Shown piece by piece: positions 28,487 through 37,403 of a DNA stretch of 64,000 nucleotides. The DNA comes from Paracoccus seriniphilus (GTDB lineage: Bacteria > Pseudomonadota > Alphaproteobacteria > Rhodobacterales > Rhodobacteraceae), in NCBI RefSeq assembly GCF_028553745.1, contig NZ_CP067129.1, positions 201,001 to 265,000 of the forward strand, given 5' to 3'. Every line of letters starts with the position of its first letter. Position 1 is the first letter of the stretch. A program made the position numbers and the translations under genes. Under the pieces are notes generated by a model. It was given only the letters and a program-made list of their open reading frames with translations, ran no database searches and had not been told where the DNA came from.

Positions 28487-29368
28487 TCACGTGCGCGTGA
28501 TCGAATTGACCTTGGATATCTGCACCATGAGGATGCCGATTGCGACAATCAGCGCCCCGACCACATCGCTTGGTCCCAGGGATTCGCCCAGAAAGGCGGC
28601 CGCGATGGTGACGCCCAGAAAGGGGGTCAGGAAATGGAAGGTCGCGGCACGCACCGCGCCAATGCGACCGACCAGAATGAACCAGACCCATGTAGCGGCA
28701 ATGCCCGGCACCAGAACCGTGTAGATGAAGGCAATCAGGCCGCGGGCAGACATGTGCAGGGACCATGTTTCGAAGAGGGGCGAGATCAGCGCCAATGTCG
28801 CTGCGCCGACCAGCATCTGCAGGCCGACGATCATCATGACATTGCCGCCGGAACTGGCGCCGCGCACGGTCAAGGTCGCGATCGCCAGCGCCAGGGCAGC
28901 CAGGAAACACATGGCGATGCCGACCGGATCGCTGCCCCCCTGAAGTCGCGCGCCCATGATCACCGCCACCCCTGCCACCCCAAGGGCCAGGCCAAGGACG
29001 CCGATCGGCTTCAACCGTTCACCCATGAAGAGCCAGCCCAGCAGGGCCACGATCAGTGGCATGGTTGCCGCGATGATCGAGGCCAGTCCGGCCTGGATCC
29101 ATTGCATGGCAACCCAGTTCAGACCCAGGTAGAGCGCATTCTGGCACAGACCCAGAATGACAATGGCACGCCATTGATTTCTGGTCAGGTTTTTCCACGT
29201 CTGGCCCATGGCAAAGGCAATCAGAACGCCCAGAACGCCCGACAGGGCAAAGCGCAGGGACAGCGCCATGAGTGGCGGGATTTCCGTCACGATCATTCGT
29301 GTCGAGGTAAAGGCCGAAGCCCACATGATCCCGAAAACCAGACCCATGAGGATTGCGCGCAAGTCCAT
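28487..29368 (-). CDS. DMT-family transporter (EamA domain)
   Basis: A 293-residue inner-membrane protein with ten hydrophobic segments and two EamA repeats, a drug/metabolite transporter. GVLIAFAMGQTWKN and FIYTVLVPGIAATWVWF are typical for EamA carriers, and the second half repeats the layout of the first. Members of this group often export amino acids or small metabolites; no substrate can be given. It is on the same strand as the CcdA pair but 59 bp apart. Confidence 0.87.
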   Translation of the reverse strand: MDLRAILMGLVFGIMWASAFTSTRMIVTEIPPLMALSLRFALSGVLGVLIAFAMGQTWKNLTRNQWRAIVILGLCQNALYLGLNWVAMQWIQAGLASIIAATMPLIVALLGWLFMGERLKPIGVLGLALGVAGVAVIMGARLQGGSDPVGIAMCFLAALALAIATLTVRGASSGGNVMMIVGLQMLVGAATLALISPLFETWSLHMSARGLIAFIYTVLVPGIAATWVWFILVGRIGAVRAATFHFLTPFLGVTIAAAFLGESLGPSDVVGALIVAIGILMVQISKVNSITRT

Positions 29369-29440
29369 GAAGCCTCCTGCTTCTGCATGTCGTGCAGCAT
29401 GGCTAGCAGAGGTCTTCTTGAAGGTGAAGGGCGCAACGAA

Positions 29441-29468
29441 GAACGGCCGCGCAATGGCGCGGCCGTTC
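29441..29468 (-). terminator. Terminator hairpin downstream of the HU gene
   Basis: A perfect 12-bp inverted repeat (GAACGGCCGCGC / GCGCGGCCGTTC) around a 4-nt loop lies 23 bp past the HU stop in the leftward direction. The RNA read leftward continues into a weak T-rich stretch (TTCGTTGC). Confidence 0.72.
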
Positions 29469-29491
29469 TGATCGTCAATCCGGAATGCGGA

Positions 29492-29791
29492 TCAGCTGTT
29501 CACGCTGTCTTTCAGCGCCTTGGCAACAGTGACCTTGACCTGCTTGTCAGCGGGTTTGGTCATCATTTCCTGGGTCTGGGGGTTGCGCACCTGACGCTCG
29601 GGGCGAGCGCGGCAAGCGATCTTGCCGATACCGGGCAGGGTCACGGCGCCGCCATTGGCGACTTCACGCGTCACAACAGCCGCGATCGCGTCCAGCACAG
29701 CCGAAGCCGATTTCTTGTCCGAACCCATTTCCTCGGCCAAGGTGGTGACGAGTTGCGTCTTGGTCATCGGTTTTGCGGAAGGCGTAGCCAT
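29492..29791 (-). CDS. hup: HU-family DNA-binding protein
   Basis: A 99-residue HU/IHF-family nucleoid protein. The start MATPSAKPMTKTQLV leads into the helical body; VTLPGIGKIACRARPERQVRNPQTQE is the beta-arm region with the conserved PxxG and arm residues, ending in FKDS-like KALKDSVNS. ATG 29791 is chosen over upstream starts because GGAGA lies just before it and the upstream residues are not HU-like. It is a monocistronic gene with its own terminator. Confidence 0.93.
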   Translation of the reverse strand: MATPSAKPMTKTQLVTTLAEEMGSDKKSASAVLDAIAAVVTREVANGGAVTLPGIGKIACRARPERQVRNPQTQEMMTKPADKQVKVTVAKALKDSVNS

Positions 29792-29941
29792 TATTCTGTC
29801 TCCGTTCTTGCCCTGTTGTTCGGGCCCACAAATTGCGCCTTTTGCGGCATAACGCCTGCTACACACGGTTTTGTCCGGCAGATCAAGCCCTTTTCGCTTA
29901 TCCTGCCAAAAGCGGCGTTGCAGCGTGTGCTCGCTGCCAAA

Positions 29942-31426
29942 TCAGAGAAATGCGGTCTCGCTGAAAGAGCGCAGCTTGCGTGAATGGATGCGTTCCAGCG
30001 GCATCTCTCGCAGTTTCTCCATGGCGCGTATTCCGATCTGCAGGTGGTTGGCGACCTGGGTGCGATAGAAATCCGTGGCCATGCCGGGCAGTTTCAACTC
30101 TCCGTGCAGCGGCTTGTCACTGACGCAGAGCAGGGTGCCATAGGGCACGCGAAATCGGAATCCATTGGCTGCGATGGTGGCGCTTTCCATGTCCAGCGCG
30201 ACGGCCCGCGACAGCGACAGGCGATGGACCGGGCCGGACTGGTCGCGCAATTCCCAGTTGCGGTTGTCGATGGTGGCGACGGTGCCGGTGCGCATGATCC
30301 GCTTGAGTTCATATCCGTCCAGACGCGTCACCTCGGCCACGGCCTCCTGCAGCGCCACCTGAACCTCGGCCAGCGCCGGGATGGGAACCCAGACCGGCAG
30401 ATCGTCGTCCAGCACGTGATCTTCGCGCAGATAGGCATGGGCCAGCACGAAATCTCCCAGCCGCTGGCTGTTGCGCAGCCCGGCACAATGCCCGACCATC
30501 AACCACGCATGCGGTCGCAGCACCGCGATATGGTCGGTGGCGGTCTTGGCGTTGGATGGGCCGACCCCGATATTGACCAGCGTGATCCCCTGACCATTCG
30601 CCCTTTTCAGGTGATAGGCGGGCATTTGCGGCATCTTGGACAGCGGAGTCAGCGGATCATCGGGGCCGTGGATCTCTTGATTGCCCGGCGCGACAAAGCT
30701 GCTGTAACCCGATTCCGGGTCAGAGAGGGCGCGGCGGCCAAAGGCCTCGAATTCGTCGACGTAGAACTGATAGTTGGTGAACAGGACGAAATTCTGGAAA
30801 TGCTCGGCCGCGGTGGCGGTGTAATGCTGCAACCGCGCCAGCGAGTAATCGACCCGCTGCGCGGTGAAGGCCGCAAGATATTGCGCGCCATCGGCCATGG
30901 GCTGGGCCACGCCATTGACGATGTCATCATTCATCGTGTTCAGGTCGGGCACGTCAAAGACATCGCGCAGCGAGAAGTCCAGCACGCCTTCCTGCGGCAC
31001 CGCCAGATCGCTATGCGCGGCGACCGCGAAATGCACCGACATCGGCGTATCGCTGAGCCCGACTGTGACAGGCACCGAATGGTTCTTGATCAGCAGGGCG
31101 ATCTGTTCCTTCAGATAGCCTTCGAACAGGTCGGGACGGGTCACGGTAATGGCATAGCTGCCCGGCGCCACCACATGGCCGAAGGACAGGCGCGAATCCA
31201 CCTGCGGATGGTTGGCGACGGTCAGTCTCAGTTCGGGATAGAAGGCGCGATAGCGTGCCCGTGGCTTTTCGCCTTCGATCAGACGCCCGAAATGGCCCAG
31301 CAGGAACTGCGTGGCTTCGGTGTAAAGCTGTTGCAGCCGGGCAACGGCGGCGGCCGGATCGGCAAATTGTTCGCGCGCCGCTGCGGGGGGTGTTTCCACC
31401 GGAAGATAGCGGGAATCCATGTCCAT
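29942..31426 (-). CDS. amn: AMP nucleosidase
   Basis: Amn, about 494 residues, splits AMP into adenine and ribose 5-phosphate. The N-terminal domain is the Amn-specific part; the C-terminal nucleoside-phosphorylase-like domain contains INIG-like LVNIGVGPSNAKTATDHIAVLRPHAWLMVGHCAGLR and ALDMESATIAANGFRFRVPYGTLLCVSDKPLHG, both diagnostic. Length is close to the E. coli enzyme. ATG 31426 is chosen, after GAGAAGGA; ATG 31420 and an upstream TTG are possible. It is divergent from the SDR gene with about 100 bp between. Confidence 0.93.
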   Translation of the reverse strand: MDMDSRYLPVETPPAAAREQFADPAAAVARLQQLYTEATQFLLGHFGRLIEGEKPRARYRAFYPELRLTVANHPQVDSRLSFGHVVAPGSYAITVTRPDLFEGYLKEQIALLIKNHSVPVTVGLSDTPMSVHFAVAAHSDLAVPQEGVLDFSLRDVFDVPDLNTMNDDIVNGVAQPMADGAQYLAAFTAQRVDYSLARLQHYTATAAEHFQNFVLFTNYQFYVDEFEAFGRRALSDPESGYSSFVAPGNQEIHGPDDPLTPLSKMPQMPAYHLKRANGQGITLVNIGVGPSNAKTATDHIAVLRPHAWLMVGHCAGLRNSQRLGDFVLAHAYLREDHVLDDDLPVWVPIPALAEVQVALQEAVAEVTRLDGYELKRIMRTGTVATIDNRNWELRDQSGPVHRLSLSRAVALDMESATIAANGFRFRVPYGTLLCVSDKPLHGELKLPGMATDFYRTQVANHLQIGIRAMEKLREMPLERIHSRKLRSFSETAFL

Positions 31427-31522
31427 ATGTCTTTGGTCCTTCTCGTTCACCAAAGCCTGCCAGCGCCACCGCCATCAAGCAAGCGTCTGGCGCAGGGATC
31501 GTCGCGCCGTTACCTTGTTGTC

Positions 31523-32374
31523 ATGGAAATGCTGATTATTGGTCACGGCTATACCGCCAGTTATCTGACACCCAAGCTGGTGTCGCGCGGCTGGAACGTC
31601 ACTGGCACCACGCGGGGATCGCCCGACAGGGTTGCATCTGCAGGGGCCGACCCGCTGATCTGGCCGGGAGAGGAAACGCGCCTGCGCGATGCCATCGCCC
31701 GTGCCGATGCGATTCTGGTATCAGCCGCGCCGACATCTGACGGAGATCCGGTTCTGCTGGCGCTGTCGGCGGATCTGGGCTCGGCAAACCCGCGCTGGCT
31801 GGGCTATCTGTCCACGACTGGCGTTTACGGAGATCGCGGTGGCGATTGGGTCGATGAGGACAGCAGGCTGGACCCATCGACAGAACGGGGCAGGGCCCGC
31901 GTCCGGGCCGAACGGGCATGGCAGGATCTGGCCCGCGCCCATGATCTGCCGCTGCATATCTTTCGCCTTGCCGGCATCTATGGCCCCGGACGTGGCCCCT
32001 TTGCCAAGATCCGCAAGGGCACCGCGCGGCGGATCATCAAGCCGGGGCAGGTCTTTTCGCGCATTCATGTCGAGGATATTGCCCAGGTTCTGCTGGCATC
32101 CCTGGCATCGCCCGATCCGGGGGCGATCTACAATCTGTGCGATGACGATCCCGCGCCGCCGCAGGACATCATTGCCTGCGCGGCGGAATTGCTGGGGGTG
32201 CAGCCCCCACCCGAGGTCAGCTTTGATCAGGCCGATATGGGCGCGATGGCGCGATCCTTCTATGCCGACAGCAAGCGCGTGCGGAATGACCGGATCAAAC
32301 GCGATCTGGGCATCCGCCTGCGCTATCCCGATTACCGCAGTGCGCTGATCGCGATTCTGAAGGCCGAGGCGTGA
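31523..32374 (+). CDS. SDR/NAD-epimerase-like protein (YeeZ-type)
   Basis: A 283-residue atypical short-chain dehydrogenase/epimerase. The N-terminal nucleotide motif is LIIGHGYTASYL, and YLSTTGVYGDRGGDWVDE and RLAGIYGPGRGP carry the family active-site surroundings, as in the YeeZ group. The reaction is unknown. The start ATG 31523 sits right before the Rossmann strand; a second ATG two codons on is equally possible. The reading frame stays open far upstream but that part does not look coding for this protein and overlaps amn. ubiH follows after 64 bp. Confidence 0.83.
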   Translation: MEMLIIGHGYTASYLTPKLVSRGWNVTGTTRGSPDRVASAGADPLIWPGEETRLRDAIARADAILVSAAPTSDGDPVLLALSADLGSANPRWLGYLSTTGVYGDRGGDWVDEDSRLDPSTERGRARVRAERAWQDLARAHDLPLHIFRLAGIYGPGRGPFAKIRKGTARRIIKPGQVFSRIHVEDIAQVLLASLASPDPGAIYNLCDDDPAPPQDIIACAAELLGVQPPPEVSFDQADMGAMARSFYADSKRVRNDRIKRDLGIRLRYPDYRSALIAILKAEA

Positions 32375-32438
32375 TGTCGCGCCATTCCGGCAACGGGCCG
32401 CATTGTCTTTGCCCGCTGTCCGTGCATGATCGCCGGCG

Positions 32439-33662
32439 ATGAAACATGATGTCGATGTTCTGATTGCAGGCGGCGGGCTGAACGGCCCGACCTTGGCGCT
32501 GGCTCTGGCCGGGGCGGGATTGCGTGTGGCCGTTGTCGATCCGCGACCGGCGGATGCCCGTGCGGATGAGGGGTTCGACGGTCGCGCCTATGCGCTGGCC
32601 GTGGCCTCGCAACGGCTGCTGGCGGCGCTGGGACTGTGGGGCGATCTGGCAGAAAAGTGCCAGCCGATTCGACAGGTGAAGGCGTCGCAGGGCCAGCCGG
32701 GCGAAGGGGCTGCGCCCTTCTTTCTGCATTTCGACAGTGCCGAGATCGAAGAAGGCCCCGTGGGCTATATGCTGGAGGACCGCTTCCTCTATCGGGCGCT
32801 GCTGGGCGGGATGACCGACAATGTCGATCATCGGTCGGGACTGTCGGTGATCGATCATGACACGGATGATTCAGGCGTGACCGGGCATCTGTCAGACGGC
32901 AGCCGGATTCGCGCCCGGCTTCTGATCGGTGCCGATGGTCGCGGATCGGGCGTGGCCCGTCGTGCGGGCATTGCGCGCAGGGGATGGGACTACGGCCAGA
33001 CCGCGCTGGTGGCCGCGATTGACCATGACCACGATCATCAGGGCATTGCCCAGCAGTATTTCATGCCGACCGGGCCGCTTGCGATCCTGCCCCTGCCGGG
33101 CAATCGCAGCAGCGTGGTCTGGTCCGAGACGCGCGAAAATGCAACGGCCATTGCTGTATTGTCCGACAGGGACTTTCTGGATGTGCTGCGCCCGCGTTTC
33201 GGAGAATATCTGGGCGAGGTTTCGCTGGCGGGGCGGCGCTTTTCCTATCCGCTCAGCCTGTCGCTGGCCGAACGCTATGTGGTGGCCCGCGTGGCGCTGG
33301 TCGGAGATGCCGCCCATGGCGTGCATCCGGTCGCCGGGCAGGGGCTGAATCTGGGCCTGCGCGATGTTGCCGCCCTTGCCGAGACCCTGGTCGATGCCGC
33401 AAGACGTGGCGAGGATATCGGCGCCATCAATGTGCTGGAACGCTATCAGGGCTGGCGGCGTTTCGACGCGACCAGCCTTGCGCTGGGAATGGATGCGGTC
33501 AATCAGATCTTCGGCACGGACAATCCGCTGATCCGCGCGGCGCGCGGGCTGGGCATGGGGGCGGTGACAGCCATCCCCTCGCTGCGCCGAGGCTTCATGC
33601 GTCAGGCCGCTGGCCTGTCGGTGGATCCGATGCCGCGCCTGCTGACCGGACGGGCGCTCTGA
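32439..33662 (+). CDS. UbiH/UbiF-family FAD-dependent hydroxylase (ubiquinone biosynthesis)
   Basis: A 407-residue class A flavin monooxygenase of the UbiH/UbiF/Coq6 type. The FAD motif VLIAGGGLNGPTLALAL is at residues 7-23, GADGRGSGVARR is the DG motif and VALVGDAAHGVHPVAGQGLNLGLRD is the GD motif. These enzymes hydroxylate the ubiquinone ring, and alphaproteobacteria use one or a few with different site specificity (UbiH, UbiF, UbiL), so the exact symbol is left blank. Confidence 0.9.
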   Translation: MKHDVDVLIAGGGLNGPTLALALAGAGLRVAVVDPRPADARADEGFDGRAYALAVASQRLLAALGLWGDLAEKCQPIRQVKASQGQPGEGAAPFFLHFDSAEIEEGPVGYMLEDRFLYRALLGGMTDNVDHRSGLSVIDHDTDDSGVTGHLSDGSRIRARLLIGADGRGSGVARRAGIARRGWDYGQTALVAAIDHDHDHQGIAQQYFMPTGPLAILPLPGNRSSVVWSETRENATAIAVLSDRDFLDVLRPRFGEYLGEVSLAGRRFSYPLSLSLAERYVVARVALVGDAAHGVHPVAGQGLNLGLRDVAALAETLVDAARRGEDIGAINVLERYQGWRRFDATSLALGMDAVNQIFGTDNPLIRAARGLGMGAVTAIPSLRRGFMRQAAGLSVDPMPRLLTGRAL

Positions 33663-33752
33663 CCGGGCTGTCACGAAGCCGAGAGCAGGAAGACCCAAAT
33701 CGTTCCGTCAGACGTGATGTGCAGTGCCAGATGAAAAGGATATGATCCGACC

Positions 33753-34346
33753 ATGAACATCAGATCGCTCGCCCTTGCGCCCGCCCTTGTCCTTGCCCTT
33801 GCCTTTCCGGCCCTGGCCGAGAAGATTCCGCTGAACGAGATCTCGCGCTATCTCAACAGCCTGAAAACCGTGACCTCCGAGTTCACGCAGGTGAATCCCG
33901 ATGGCACGATTTCGACCGGGACCGTCTATATCCAGCGGCCGGGCCGGGCGCGTTTCGAATATAACAATGACCAGACGCTGGTTCTGGCTTCCGCAGGTTC
34001 GGTGGCGGTGTTCGATCCGAAGTCCAATGCCGGACCGCAGCAATATCCGCTGTCGAAAACGCCGCTGTCGATCATCCTTGATGCCAATGTGAACCTGGGG
34101 CGGGCCAATATGGTCACCGGCTATGCCGAGGCCAAGAATTCGACCGTCGTGACCGCGCAGGATCCCGCGCACCCCGAGTATGGCAATATCAAGATGGTGT
34201 TCACCAGTCCGACGCAATTGCGGCAATGGGTGGTCACCGACAATGCCGGAGAGAAGACGACGGTGATCCTGGGTGAAATGCGCAGGGTGAATTCGATCCC
34301 ATCGTCGAAATTCTCGATCTCGGCCGAGATGGCGCGGCACAAGTAA
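33753..34346 (+). CDS. lolA: Outer-membrane lipoprotein carrier LolA-family protein
   Basis: A 197-residue periplasmic protein with a signal peptide (residues 1-22, FPALA). The mature part has LNEISRYLNSLKTVTSEFTQVNPDGTISTG and YIQRPGRARFEYNN, the LolA first helix and strands, in an unclosed-barrel fold that shuttles lipoproteins from LolCDE to the outer membrane. Alphaproteobacterial LolA proteins look like this one. The start is ATG 33753, preceded by a weak site. A GC-rich imperfect hairpin lies just after its stop (about 34352-34393), a possible terminator. Confidence 0.88.
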   Translation: MNIRSLALAPALVLALAFPALAEKIPLNEISRYLNSLKTVTSEFTQVNPDGTISTGTVYIQRPGRARFEYNNDQTLVLASAGSVAVFDPKSNAGPQQYPLSKTPLSIILDANVNLGRANMVTGYAEAKNSTVVTAQDPAHPEYGNIKMVFTSPTQLRQWVVTDNAGEKTTVILGEMRRVNSIPSSKFSISAEMARHK

Positions 34347-34469
34347 GCTCCCGCCTCACCGCGGGCCGTGCCCATGGCCCCGGTGGGAGGCGGAAACATC
34401 TTGCTGGCTTGATTTTTTGCCCGCCGGGGTCCAACGCCATCTGTGACACATTGCTACACAGGTGACACC

Positions 34470-35723
34470 ATGACCTCGCAAGCCCGCCTTTTCACACCCG
34501 TTCTGATTGGCGGCTGCCTGATCCTGATGATCAATTTTGCGCTGCGGGCCAGTTTCGGAGTTTTTCAGATTCCGATCGGCACCGAGTTCGAATGGCCGCG
34601 TGCCGAATTTTCCATGGCCATCGCCATCCAGAATCTGGCCTGGGGCATCGGACAGCCGCTGTTTGGCGCCCTTGCCGAAAGATGGGGGGATCGTTGGGCG
34701 ATCATTCTGGGCGCGCTGCTGTATTCGGCAGGCCTGATCCTGACGGCCTTTGCCACCACCCCGGCAAGCATGCAGTTGCTGGAGGTGATGGTCGGATTCG
34801 GGGTCGCGGGAACCGGCTTTGGTGTCATTCTGGCGGTGGTCGGCCGGGCGGCCAGTGATGACAACCGCAGCCTTGCGCTGGGGATCGCCACGGCGGCGGG
34901 TTCGGCCGGACAGGTCTTTGGCGCCCCTCTGGCCGAGATATTGCTGGCATTCTACAGCTGGCAGGCTGTCTTCATCATCTTTGGCGTGATCGTGCTGGGC
35001 TGTCTGCTGTTCCTGCCCATGCTTGGAGGCGGCAAACCCGCCAGCCGCGACGAGCTTGAAGAGAGCCTTGGCAGCGTGCTGGGGCGGGCCTTTCGCGACC
35101 CGTCCTTTCTGATGATCTTTATCGGCTTCTTTTCCTGCGGCTATCAGTTGGGTTTCATCACCGCCCATTTCCCGGCCATGATTACCGAGATGTGCGGACC
35201 GATCAGCCCCCTTGGCACGCTGGCCTCCATCGGGATCACCAGCACCTCGGCGCTGGGGGCCATTGCAATCAGCCTGATCGGTCTGGCCAATATCGCCGGA
35301 TCGCTTCTGGCCGGGTGGCTGGGCAAGCGCTACAGCAAGAAATATCTGCTGGCCGGAATCTATGCGCTGCGCACGCTGACCGCAGCGGCCTTTATCCTGG
35401 CGCCGATCACACCCCAGACGGTGATCCTGTTTTCTCTGGTCATGGGGGCGCTGTGGCTGGCAACGGTGCCGCTGACCTCGGGTCTGGTCGCTTATATTTA
35501 TGGTCTGCGCTACATGGGAACGCTGTATGGATTCGTGTTCCTGTCGCATCAGATCGGCTCTTTTCTGGGGGTCTGGCTGGGCGGTGCGCTTTACGACCGC
35601 TATGGCGATTACACGCTGGTCTGGTGGGTCGGCGTGGGTGTCGGGGCGATAAGCGCGCTGATCCATTTGCCGGTACGCGAAAAGCCATCGCAGATGCCCA
35701 TGGTGAGGTCAGCAGGAGCGTAA
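34470..35723 (+). CDS. MFS transporter
   Basis: A 417-residue major facilitator with 12 predicted membrane segments. The first loop carries the A-motif variant GALAERWGDRWAIILG, and the C-terminal half has the matching GWLGKRYSKKYLLAG loop. Overall it resembles the monocarboxylate/oxalate-formate branch, which often imports organic acids, but no substrate is assigned. ATG 34470 is used because AGGTG precedes it; an in-frame ATG nine codons upstream is less likely. Confidence 0.88.
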   Translation: MTSQARLFTPVLIGGCLILMINFALRASFGVFQIPIGTEFEWPRAEFSMAIAIQNLAWGIGQPLFGALAERWGDRWAIILGALLYSAGLILTAFATTPASMQLLEVMVGFGVAGTGFGVILAVVGRAASDDNRSLALGIATAAGSAGQVFGAPLAEILLAFYSWQAVFIIFGVIVLGCLLFLPMLGGGKPASRDELEESLGSVLGRAFRDPSFLMIFIGFFSCGYQLGFITAHFPAMITEMCGPISPLGTLASIGITSTSALGAIAISLIGLANIAGSLLAGWLGKRYSKKYLLAGIYALRTLTAAAFILAPITPQTVILFSLVMGALWLATVPLTSGLVAYIYGLRYMGTLYGFVFLSHQIGSFLGVWLGGALYDRYGDYTLVWWVGVGVGAISALIHLPVREKPSQMPMVRSAGA

Positions 35724-35785
35724 GCGGATTTGACCTTTCGCCCGGCGCCACCTAGCGTCCGCAACGCAATCAACAAGGGCCAACC

Positions 35786-36496
35786 ATGAGCGATCACAGT
35801 GCAAACCGTCATCCGCGCGAACATGCGGTGGCCATCCGCTATCAGCAGCAGTCAGCCGAGATCAAGGCGCTGCAAAGGCAATGCTATGCCCTGGCAACCC
35901 TGCGCCTGCAGGCGGCGGTCGATGCCGCAGGCGGTCAGGGGCAGGGGCTGGCGATCATGTCCGATATCGACGAGACGATTCTGGACAACTCGGCGGTCAT
36001 GGCACATGCAATGACCCTGGACGAGCGCCACGACAATATCGAAACCTGGAAACTGTGGGAGCGCGAAGGCGACCCGCATCTGATTCCCGGTGCCGCCGAT
36101 TTCCTGGCCCTGGCCGACAGGCTGGGCGTGACGATATTCTATGTTTCCGACCGTTTCGATGAAAACAAGATGGCGACGATCGCGACCCTGTCCCGGCTTG
36201 GATTACCGCAGGTGGATGCCGATCATGTGCTTTTGTTCGGTCCGCCGAAATCGGTGCGGCGCGCCGCGATCGAAAGCGACTATCGCATCATCCTTCAGCT
36301 GGGGGACACATTGCATGATTTCGATGGCGGTTTTGCCACTGACGATCTGCAGCACCAGCATCGCCTGACCGAGGATCACGCCCATCGCTTTGGTGTGGAC
36401 TGGATCGTCTTTCCCAATGCGGTTCATGGCAAATGGATGGATGCCGAGATCATGCCCTGGAAGGCTCCACTTGCAAGATCATCGGGCCGAACATGA
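35786..36496 (+). CDS. HAD acid phosphatase, 5'-nucleotidase lipoprotein e(P4) family, without a signal peptide
   Basis: A 236-residue class C acid phosphatase-like HAD protein. The nucleophile motif is SDIDETILDNS near residues 59-69, and the IFYVSDRF segment and the GDTLHDFDGGF acidic motif complete the active site. Family members such as lipoprotein e(P4) are normally exported lipoproteins that dephosphorylate nucleotides. Here the N-terminus (MSDHSANRHPREHAVAIRYQQQ) is hydrophilic with no signal peptide or lipobox, so the product is probably cytoplasmic. AAGGGC precedes the ATG. Confidence 0.85.
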   Translation: MSDHSANRHPREHAVAIRYQQQSAEIKALQRQCYALATLRLQAAVDAAGGQGQGLAIMSDIDETILDNSAVMAHAMTLDERHDNIETWKLWEREGDPHLIPGAADFLALADRLGVTIFYVSDRFDENKMATIATLSRLGLPQVDADHVLLFGPPKSVRRAAIESDYRIILQLGDTLHDFDGGFATDDLQHQHRLTEDHAHRFGVDWIVFPNAVHGKWMDAEIMPWKAPLARSSGRT

Positions 36497-36542
36497 AAAA
36501 AACCGCCGGAATGCACTGAAGAGGGGCATGCACTTCCGGCGG
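36496..36542 (-). terminator. Terminator hairpin between the phosphatase and the small ORF/Mla operon
   Basis: CCGCCGGAA pairs with TTCCGGCGG (36503-36511 and 36534-36542) around a 22-nt loop. Read leftward, the stem is followed by a run of T (complement of the A-run 36496-36502), so it should stop leftward transcripts; on the plus strand it is flanked by A-runs instead, so it is probably for the leftward direction or bidirectional. Confidence 0.6.
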
Positions 36543-36638
36543 CGAATCGAAAAAAGTATTGATTTTAATTACTTGTAAATCTGCTACTCGCTACCCAAGC
36601 TCAGGGTCGGACAGCTTGTACGACCTAGAAATAACACC

Positions 36639-36749
36639 ATGAAAAAGGTCTCGGCATGTCTGCTTGCCTCGACTTGCATCCTTATCGAACATTTCGGTCC
36701 GTCAGGCTATTCGCGCGATTACGTAGGTGCTGTTGCCTATGTCTCTTGA
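36639..36749 (+). CDS. Possible 36-residue small ORF
   Basis: An ATG at 36639 opens a 36-codon frame beginning MKKVSACLLAS and ending in a TGA at 36747. The N-terminus is basic then hydrophobic, with two Cys at residues 7 and 13, somewhat like a lipoprotein or signal peptide, but the lipobox is not standard (Thr before Cys-13). There is no obvious ribosome-binding site. The surrounding 270 bp (36497-36765) is AT-richer than its neighbours and holds no other candidate gene. It may be a chance frame. Confidence 0.2.
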   Translation: MKKVSACLLASTCILIEHFGPSGYSRDYVGAVAYVS

Positions 36750-36765
36750 TGGCAAGCAATGGCGA

Positions 36766-37395
36766 TCAACGGCAAGATGACGGGTTCACGCCCGTCGCGC
36801 GCAATGCCCATTGCGTCATCTGTGCAGTCAGTTCCTGTCCCGCCAGATCGAAGGCCGGGATCAGGTCGGCGGTCTTGCTGCTGGCGGCGGGAATCTCGAT
36901 GTCAAAAGCTTCGCGCGAAACCACGCTGGCGTCCATTTCGCGCACCAGCTGCGCCTTGACGGCCATTCTGACGGTGATCGCATCCCCATTGATCCGGGCA
37001 TTGAAGGCATCGATCTCGCTGATCAGGGCATAATCGCCGGCCAGCCCCAGCGGCGCGCGACCGACATGGCTGAAGCTGTCATAGCTGCCCAATCCCTGCA
37101 CCAGCAGGCGCTGCAGGGTGACGGGGACGGTATCTCCCCATTCCGCGTCGGGCAGATACTGGGTCTGAAGCGCCGAGGGGCGGATCATGATGCGCTCGCT
37201 GTCCAGCGTGCCACGGGTCTTGGGCAACTCAACGACCAGCTCGGTTGCATGGCGGCGCCCGCAGGATGTATGTTCAAAGCTGGGCGCGCGCAGTTCAAAC
37301 ACGTCCCGATCCGGCCCCCCCTCCAGTGCGGAAATGATCGAGCATCCCGGCAGCAAGGCGAAAAGGGCCAGCAGAGCAAAACTTGAACGGTGCAT
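36766..37395 (-). CDS. ABC-type transport auxiliary lipoprotein (PqiC-like)
   Basis: A 209-residue predicted lipoprotein: MHRSSFALLALFALLPGCS has a lipobox LLPGC with Cys near residue 18. The rest fits the ABC transport auxiliary domain (PqiC/DUF330-like), with FELRAPSF, VVELPKT and YALISEIDAFNA segments. Such lipoproteins partner MCE-protein systems in lipid transport at the outer membrane. ATG 37395 with TTGAGG upstream is preferred over a TTG at 37407. It is 8 bp after the MlaD-like gene in a four-gene leftward operon. Confidence 0.85.
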   Translation of the reverse strand: MHRSSFALLALFALLPGCSIISALEGGPDRDVFELRAPSFEHTSCGRRHATELVVELPKTRGTLDSERIMIRPSALQTQYLPDAEWGDTVPVTLQRLLVQGLGSYDSFSHVGRAPLGLAGDYALISEIDAFNARINGDAITVRMAVKAQLVREMDASVVSREAFDIEIPAASSKTADLIPAFDLAGQELTAQMTQWALRATGVNPSSCR

Positions 37396-37403
37396 CGGGA
37401 ACC

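Noticed and set aside
29984..31522. A very long plus-strand open frame upstream of the SDR gene, in one frame with it
   Set aside because: It lies entirely opposite amn, has no family-like sequence, and is a shadow of a GC-rich gene; the SDR start at 31523 explains the real protein.
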